Source: Omnitrophica WOR_2 bacterium GWA2_47_8 (GTDB lineage Bacteria > Omnitrophota > Gorgyraeia > Zapsychrales > GWA2-47-8). Taken from it: 11,809 bases of DNA. The position numbers were made by a program, and so were the translations under genes. The stretch spans positions 1 to 11,809 of the forward strand of contig MHFY01000156.1 in assembly GCA_001805375.1 (NCBI GenBank). Reading direction: 5' to 3'. Shown here one piece after another: positions 7,598 to 11,809 of the stretch (positions are counted from its first letter, which is position 1; every line of letters starts with the position of its first letter). The notes under the pieces were generated by a model that had not been told where the DNA came from, searched no databases, and was given only the letters and a program-made list of their open reading frames with translations.

Positions 7598-9220
7598 ATG
7601 AATAAAGATCATTACATCATTTTTTTTCTTATCCTCACTCTCTACGCCGGGATTATTTCCAACATCCCCTACCTCGACTATCAACCGCTGTTATCACAGG
7701 GCGATCATGGCCGGGACCTTTACTGTTTTAAAATGACCGCAGAAGGCAGCCAGCCGTTCCGCGATTATTGGTGGCAATACGGGCCGCTGATGCCTTATTA
7801 CTACGCCTTATTCTTTAAACTTTTCGGCGTGAGCATCCAGAGTGTTCTTTTAGGAAAGGCCATTATCCGCCTTCTCTGCGGTGTGGTCATTTATTTTTTG
7901 GGCATCACCATTATGTCGCCGGCCATGGCCTTTATCGCCGCGTTCTGGTTCTATGTCTTTATGCCGGACTTTTTCTACACCTACAGCCACATCGGCGGGC
8001 TTCCCTTCCTCATGCTGGTCCTTTTAGGGATCTTTAAATACTCTGAAAAGCCGGCGCCGCAAAATTTTTACTTAGGGTTAAGCGGTGTATTCTTCTTAAG
8101 CCTCATCCGGCTGAATTTGGCGGTCTCCTCTCTGATCGTGTTAGCCGGGGCCGCCCTCAAAAAAAACCCTGCGCAAAAGACACGCATCGTCGCCGCCAGC
8201 CTCATGGGCCTCGGCCTTTCCGCCTGCGTGTACCTCTTTTTCACCCTAGGGTTAAATTTAAGCGACCTGAAAAAATGCCTCCCGTATTTGAGCGACTACC
8301 GCTCGGAAAATATCGGCCTGGCCAAAGCGCTGTCCAATCTCTGGAGCATCACGGTCAAGAACTTTACCGCGTCTCTGCCGCGCCTGGCCTTTTCCGTTAT
8401 CCTTTTCAGCTCCATCGGCCGGATCGTTTATTTATTTAAGAACAATCAATTCACTCCGGAAGAAAAGAATAAGATTTTATTTACTGTTGCGGCACTCGCT
8501 GCCTTTTTACTTCTCAGCTCCCACGAATATTTTATCAGCGGGACCATCTACCGCCTGTTCTGGCTTATCCCGGGCCTTATTGTCCTGTTCTTGTATCTTA
8601 TTGATACCGCCACGAAATCCTTGCGGCCCTTGGTTTACGCCCTTATCCTTCTCCTTTTATTTTCTATCTCCGCCTCGGCCGCGCGGGGCGTTTACCGGAT
8701 CGCCCGTTTTGAAAAACAGCTGATCAATTTATTCGAATATGGAAAGAACAAGATCTATGTCGCCAATTTCCTGCGCGGACAGCCGGAGTTCCCTTCCACC
8801 CTGAATGACCCCCTGCAGACCCACTGGATCACCACCGTCCGAAAAACAGCGGATTTTCTGGAAGAAAATGTCCCACCCGGCCAGCCCATCCTGGCCATTC
8901 CCTATGACGCGATCTATTACTTTTTGACCAGCCACGGCAGCGCGGTGTATCCGCAGGCCTTCTTCCGCTACATCAAGATCGGGGAAGAGGAAGAAAAGAA
9001 AATGATCCGTCAGTTGGAGGAAAAGAATGTCACCTTTATCGTTCTCTCCAACCGTTCAGCATCCTGGGAAAAACATCTCGGCGTGTTGGGAGAAGATTAC
9101 TGCCCGGTTCTCGCGCGGTATATCAGTGAGAATTTTACCGAAGCGGCGCGTTTCGGCGATTGGCAGCATCCGGCGGATTTTACCCGCAACCACGGGACGA
9201 AGATCTTAAAACGAAAATGA
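7598..9220 (+). CDS. GT-C glycosyltransferase, ArnT/PMT-like (GT39-type)
   Basis: This 540-residue polytopic protein has a first helix at about 6-23, then an external loop 'SQGDHGRDLYCFKMTAEGSQPFRDYWWQYGPLMPYY'-like region (34-69; Asp36, Asp40, Asp56). An acidic cluster in the first loop followed by 'RDxxxxYGPLxPYYYAxFFxLFG' is the hallmark of bacterial Dol-P-mannosyltransferase/ArnT relatives, where the aspartate acts as catalytic base. About ten more helices follow to about residue 367. An extracytoplasmic tail (about 400-540) contains 'ADFLEENVPPGQPILAIPYDAIYYFLT' (split here between 414 and 440) and 'LEEKNVTFIVLSN', as in other members. Likely reaction: sugar transfer from a polyprenyl-phosphate carrier to an external acceptor. 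It follows the palindromic spacer with only a weak GGA upstream. Its TGA overlaps the next ATG. Confidence 0.8.
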   Translation: MNKDHYIIFFLILTLYAGIISNIPYLDYQPLLSQGDHGRDLYCFKMTAEGSQPFRDYWWQYGPLMPYYYALFFKLFGVSIQSVLLGKAIIRLLCGVVIYFLGITIMSPAMAFIAAFWFYVFMPDFFYTYSHIGGLPFLMLVLLGIFKYSEKPAPQNFYLGLSGVFFLSLIRLNLAVSSLIVLAGAALKKNPAQKTRIVAASLMGLGLSACVYLFFTLGLNLSDLKKCLPYLSDYRSENIGLAKALSNLWSITVKNFTASLPRLAFSVILFSSIGRIVYLFKNNQFTPEEKNKILFTVAALAAFLLLSSHEYFISGTIYRLFWLIPGLIVLFLYLIDTATKSLRPLVYALILLLLFSISASAARGVYRIARFEKQLINLFEYGKNKIYVANFLRGQPEFPSTLNDPLQTHWITTVRKTADFLEENVPPGQPILAIPYDAIYYFLTSHGSAVYPQAFFRYIKIGEEEEKKMIRQLEEKNVTFIVLSNRSASWEKHLGVLGEDYCPVLARYISENFTEAARFGDWQHPADFTRNHGTKILKRK

Positions 9221-11145
9221 CGGACACCTCTTTAAAAGCAAAATTGTTCTCCGACCTTAACTGGCTGCTGATCCTCTGCAATATCGCGCTTTTCGTTTGG
9301 GCCTGCAGTATCCCGCTCTACTGGCAGCAGCCGGAATTGTTTTACCACGGCTTTTTCTGGTCCATGAACGGGACAACGGATTATCATCTGCAGACCGGGC
9401 TCCGCTGGTCTGATTTTCTAAAACCTTTGGACCCCTTGCGCGTCGACGGCCCGCTCCGCTTCCGGCAATTCTCCTACCTGACCGAGATGCTGACCTTCAA
9501 ATTCTGGCAGTATTTTTCCGTTGCCTACGCCAGCAATTGCAATGTTGTATTTTTTAATCTCCTGACCGTGTTCGCGCTTTGGAAATTGACCTATAAGTTA
9601 ACGCAATCGAAAAGCAGCGCGTGGGCCGCGGCTCTCTTAGCCCTCAACAGCGGCATCGCCATCGCCACGGTCATGTTCCCTTTCCGGAACGCCAAGCTAT
9701 TGGTTGTAACCCTATTTCTTTTTGCGTGGCATATCCTGGCGAATTCAAAAACTTCCCTTGATAAGGCCGGCTGGGGCCGGGTTGCGGGCTTCTTTTTCAT
9801 CGGGCTTCTGGCCGCCTTCACGGATGAGATCGCCTTTTTCGTGTTCCCTCTTCTATTTTTTTATCTGTACCTGCGCGACGGCAAAAAAGGCGTGTTCAAT
9901 AAAAGAATTATCATCGGCTTCTGCGTAAACGCGGCGCTCTTTATCGCCCTGGTCTTATTCATAAAAGAATACACCTCGCATAACCCTAATTACTCTGTCG
10001 AACGCCACACCATACCGGACCATCTGCGCAATCTCACCGCTTACTTTTCTCAACCGATCGCTACCGTGCGCGACCTGGCCAAAGCGTTCTTTGCATTTTT
10101 CTTGCAGCGGAATTTCGGGTATTGGGATTTTTCGATCTTAGGCGTGTCAGCTTTCCTCTCCTTTACCGCGCTTATTTTTATGATAACTAAAAAACTCCTG
10201 CCCTTCGAAAAAAAACTGGCCGCCGCGATCCTGGTGATGGTCCTCATAAAGGCGCTTCTGTTACCGCACAATTTTGGGGTCCACAAGATCAGCATGCCGG
10301 AAGGCACGGTCTTCCCTAGCCTTCTATTTTTTCAGCATTACTACGCTTATTGTGAGACCGTTATCTTCGGCCTCATCTTCGGCATCCTGCTGGCCAAGGG
10401 GATCACCGACTCAAGAAAATTCACGTTGACCTTACTGTGCATAACCATCATCAGCCTGTCCAATGTTTATCACCTGAAATCCGGCCCGCAGAACGCGCTG
10501 GAGGCGGTCAACCGGCATCTGCCCGTTCCGAAGATGGCCATGAAAGACCTTTTGCGGGTTAAATGGTATTTAACGCAAAAAAACCTGCGGCCTTTTTATC
10601 TGTCTTTCCCGACCATCAACGCGGATTATATCCACGGCACCTGGGCCGACACGGAAAACATATCGCCCAATGTGTACACGGATTTTATCCTGGTCAATTA
10701 CCTGCGGCCGATCGAAAAGGGAGATGCCATCATTTCACTGAAAAATCCATCGGCGCCGGCTTTCCCGCCGGAGGATGAGCTTACCAACGCCGCGACCTTT
10801 CTCGACATCTTCACGGAAGAAAGCCTGGACTTAAAGCGCTTACGGGAAGGAAAAGAACTTTCCGTCTTATCGCCCCGGGAAGCCGCACGCTCCAAACCCG
10901 GCGCGCATAGTGAAACGCTAACACAACCCATCAAAGAAGCGGTCTTCTTTATCAAAGGCCGCGCCCAATACCAATTCAAAATAAATGATCAGACCTTTAC
11001 CGGCGAGCAGAGTTACGGGAATTCTTATGAGATGTTCAGATTCCCCATCCCACCTGAGATGAAAACCTCGATACGGCTTGAATTGATGGTTGTTCCTGCG
11101 GACAAATCCAGAGAAGCTTATTTTGTGGGGCCATTTGGATTTTAA
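9217..11145 (+). CDS. Unclassified polytopic membrane protein, GT-C-like, with C-terminal soluble domain
   Basis: The product is 642 residues. The ATG at 9217 forms an ATGA overlap with the upstream stop; an upstream in-frame TTG at 9160 would lie deep inside that gene and is rejected. About ten helices run to residue 418. The first external loop has 'FFWSMNGTTDYH' (46-57, Asp55), then 'RVDGPLRFRQFSYLTEMLTFKFWQYF' split across 75-100. A conserved-looking 'AAFTDEIAFFVFP' (199-211) lies at a helix start. These features, the length and the neighbours suggest a GT-C transferase fold, but I do not recognise the family. Residues about 419-642 are soluble and probably external. The last 69 residues, from EAVFFIKG to AYFVGPFGF, look like a small beta-sandwich. 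It is the last gene of the operon, and a hairpin region begins 2 nt after its stop. Function is unknown; a role in surface glycan assembly is inferred from context. Confidence 0.7.
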   Translation: MTDTSLKAKLFSDLNWLLILCNIALFVWACSIPLYWQQPELFYHGFFWSMNGTTDYHLQTGLRWSDFLKPLDPLRVDGPLRFRQFSYLTEMLTFKFWQYFSVAYASNCNVVFFNLLTVFALWKLTYKLTQSKSSAWAAALLALNSGIAIATVMFPFRNAKLLVVTLFLFAWHILANSKTSLDKAGWGRVAGFFFIGLLAAFTDEIAFFVFPLLFFYLYLRDGKKGVFNKRIIIGFCVNAALFIALVLFIKEYTSHNPNYSVERHTIPDHLRNLTAYFSQPIATVRDLAKAFFAFFLQRNFGYWDFSILGVSAFLSFTALIFMITKKLLPFEKKLAAAILVMVLIKALLLPHNFGVHKISMPEGTVFPSLLFFQHYYAYCETVIFGLIFGILLAKGITDSRKFTLTLLCITIISLSNVYHLKSGPQNALEAVNRHLPVPKMAMKDLLRVKWYLTQKNLRPFYLSFPTINADYIHGTWADTENISPNVYTDFILVNYLRPIEKGDAIISLKNPSAPAFPPEDELTNAATFLDIFTEESLDLKRLREGKELSVLSPREAARSKPGAHSETLTQPIKEAVFFIKGRAQYQFKINDQTFTGEQSYGNSYEMFRFPIPPEMKTSIRLELMVVPADKSREAYFVGPFGF

Positions 11146-11146
11146 C

Positions 11147-11228
11147 GCGGGTCCTGCCGCTCGATATCCCCGTCATCCTCACAAAAGTTGCGGTGACGGG
11201 GATGCCCCTTCTCGCGTCACCCGCTTTT
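11147..11228 (+). terminator. Nested stem-loop with T-run, candidate operon terminator
   Basis: An outer stem pairs GCGGGT (11147-11152) with ACCCGC (11219-11224), immediately followed by TTTT (11225-11228). Inside it, ATCCCCGTCATC (11166-11177) pairs with GGTGACGGGGAT (11192-11203): 12 pairs with one G-U and a 14-nt loop. The structure starts 2 nt after the stop of the last operon gene. The outer stem is long-range and the T-run short, so termination may be partial. Confidence 0.5.
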
Positions 11229-11254
11229 AAAAGTCTTTGAATTAAATACACAGA

Positions 11255-11369
11255 GGATTAGCCGTGTTATCACCGAGCGAGGTTCGCAGCCCGCAAGCTT
11301 TCCTACTAGGAATTCTAGAAAAAGCTGCGGTGCGAGGACTGTCTGAGCGAATGATAATACGGCTAAGCC
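11255..11369. repeat. 115-nt long hairpin element of unknown type
   Basis: TTAGCCGTGTTATCA (11258-11272) pairs with TGATAATACGGCTAA (11352-11366), 15 pairs with one G-U, extended by GG/CC at 11255-11256 and 11368-11369. An inner stem is TCGCA (11284-11288) with TGCGA (11331-11335), CCGC (11291-11294) with GCGG (11327-11330), and AGCTTT (11296-11301) with AAAGCT (11321-11326), with small bulges. The tip holds CTAG at 11306-11309 and 11315-11318. GAGCGA occurs as a direct repeat in both sides of the internal loop. T6 follows at 11377-11382. It could be a dispersed palindromic repeat, a structured RNA or a second terminator. With the nested terminator it fills the gene-free stretch 11146-11459; I see nothing supportable in 11383-11459. 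Confidence 0.6.
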
Positions 11370-11459
11370 TCAAATATTTTTTATATGACGCCCGGACCCG
11401 CTGAAAATCGAAAAATGTTTCAGTCTTGTTTTATTTCGAATTAGATCGCAGGTAAAGAT

Positions 11460-11678
11460 TTATTGCCTTGGGATTGCTTTCAGCGCTTTTGAAAAGCGCT
11501 GCTGAGCGCGGTTAGGTTCGCCTTGTTTTAAAAAATACATTCCTTCTAACATCTTTTCTTGATCATCCGAAATTCCGTAAGTATCATGGCTGGTCCATAT
11601 AAAAAAATTAAAAACGAAAAAAATAAAGGAATAAACTAAAACTGCGGCCCAAATAAAGGAAAAAATGACTTTTTTCAT
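11460..11678 (-). CDS. Small membrane protein with one TPR-like repeat
   Basis: This is a 72-residue protein. The ATG (11678-11676) lies 2 nt after the stop of the cupin gene, with AGGGA about 8 nt upstream inside that gene's end. Residues 4-27 (VIFSFIWAAVLVYSFIFF and onward) form one membrane helix after a basic MKK. A short linker leads to 'EKMLEGMYFLKQGEPNRAQQRFSKALKAIP' (41-70), which fits one helix-turn-helix TPR unit with the expected glycine and alanine positions. A single repeat is too few for a stable TPR domain, so it may oligomerise or be an ancestral remnant. The good ribosome-binding site, the tight coupling and the sensible domain layout argue for a real gene. I cannot name a function. 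Confidence 0.6.
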   Translation of the reverse strand: MKKVIFSFIWAAVLVYSFIFFVFNFFIWTSHDTYGISDDQEKMLEGMYFLKQGEPNRAQQRFSKALKAIPRQ

Positions 11679-11680
11679 GA

Positions 11681-11809
11681 TTATGCGTCCCTATGCACCG
11701 TGTCCATCGAGAACGCCGGAAGGCAAACAGCCACATATTCCGCGCCTTCGGGGCCCGGCGTGCTGTACTGGACCCACTCGCCGGCCGGCGTAATGACCGC
11801 TTCCCCAGC
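11681..11809 (-). CDS. Cupin-domain protein, C-terminal fragment (runs off the window)
   Basis: The last 42 residues of a gene entering from the right edge are visible, ending at TAA (11683-11681). The end 'VITPAGEWVQYSTPG' followed by 'EGAEYVAVCLPAFSMDTVHRD' matches the closing strands of small cupin_2 proteins: a proline-alanine-glycine turn before a position that often holds a metal-binding histidine (here Trp-Val in place of the usual pro-His pattern), then an 'vc.PaF....VHRd' tail. Cupins of this type can be metal-dependent enzymes or sugar/small-molecule binding proteins. The gene lies directly upstream of the 72-residue membrane protein and is probably co-transcribed with it. Only the tail is visible, so activity cannot be judged. 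Confidence 0.65.
   Translation of the reverse strand, partial: AGEAVITPAGEWVQYSTPGPEGAEYVAVCLPAFSMDTVHRDA

Noticed and set aside
9160..9216. Longer TTG start for the last operon gene
   Set aside because: It would overlap the upstream GT-C gene by 61 nt; the ATG at 9217 gives a normal ATGA junction and a normal membrane-protein N-terminus.
11400..11445. Terminator for the leftward 72-residue gene (CTGAAA / TTTCAG stem)
   Set aside because: The stem is only 6 bp with an 11-nt loop and is followed by a GC-rich stretch instead of a U-run.

Overview
The window looks like chromosomal DNA of a Gram-negative-type bacterium. An AsmA-like protein, a secreted BamD/YbgF-like TPR protein and a run of polytopic extracytoplasmic glycosyltransferase-like proteins all point to an envelope-building locus. 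Moderate base composition, TTG starts, many ATGA-overlapping genes and AT-rich palindromic spacers would suit an uncultured lineage such as Candidatus Omnitrophota. That placement is my impression from gene content only; no RNA or marker gene confirms it.

Left part (1-1213, minus strand): a TPR protein with a signal peptide is followed, with a 20-nt overlap, by the start of a membrane-anchored AsmA-like protein that runs off the left edge. A 144-162 nt divergent promoter region (1214-1375) holds a near-consensus sigma70 promoter facing right and a weaker one facing left.

Central part (1376-11145, plus strand): six tightly packed genes form one apparent operon. They encode a membrane-anchored SGNH hydrolase, a YfhO-family membrane protein, a small membrane-anchored TPR protein, a second YfhO-family protein, a GT39/ArnT-like GT-C transferase and an unclassified GT-C-like membrane protein with a C-terminal soluble domain. 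Junctions are ATGA overlaps or short gaps, except for two spacers that hold inverted repeats (5084-5128 and 7478-7597). The likely theme is glycosylation or acyl-editing of a surface polymer or protein, using lipid-linked sugars outside the cytoplasmic membrane. No cytoplasmic glycosyltransferase, flippase or polymerase lies in the window, so donor synthesis must be encoded elsewhere.

Right part (11146-11809): a gene-free stretch of about 310 bp holds two substantial inverted-repeat structures, one likely terminating the operon and one a 115-nt hairpin of unknown type. On the minus strand the end of a cupin-domain gene then leads, 2 nt later, into a 72-residue protein with one membrane helix and one TPR-like repeat. 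I saw no tRNA, rRNA, CRISPR array, transposase or phage gene.
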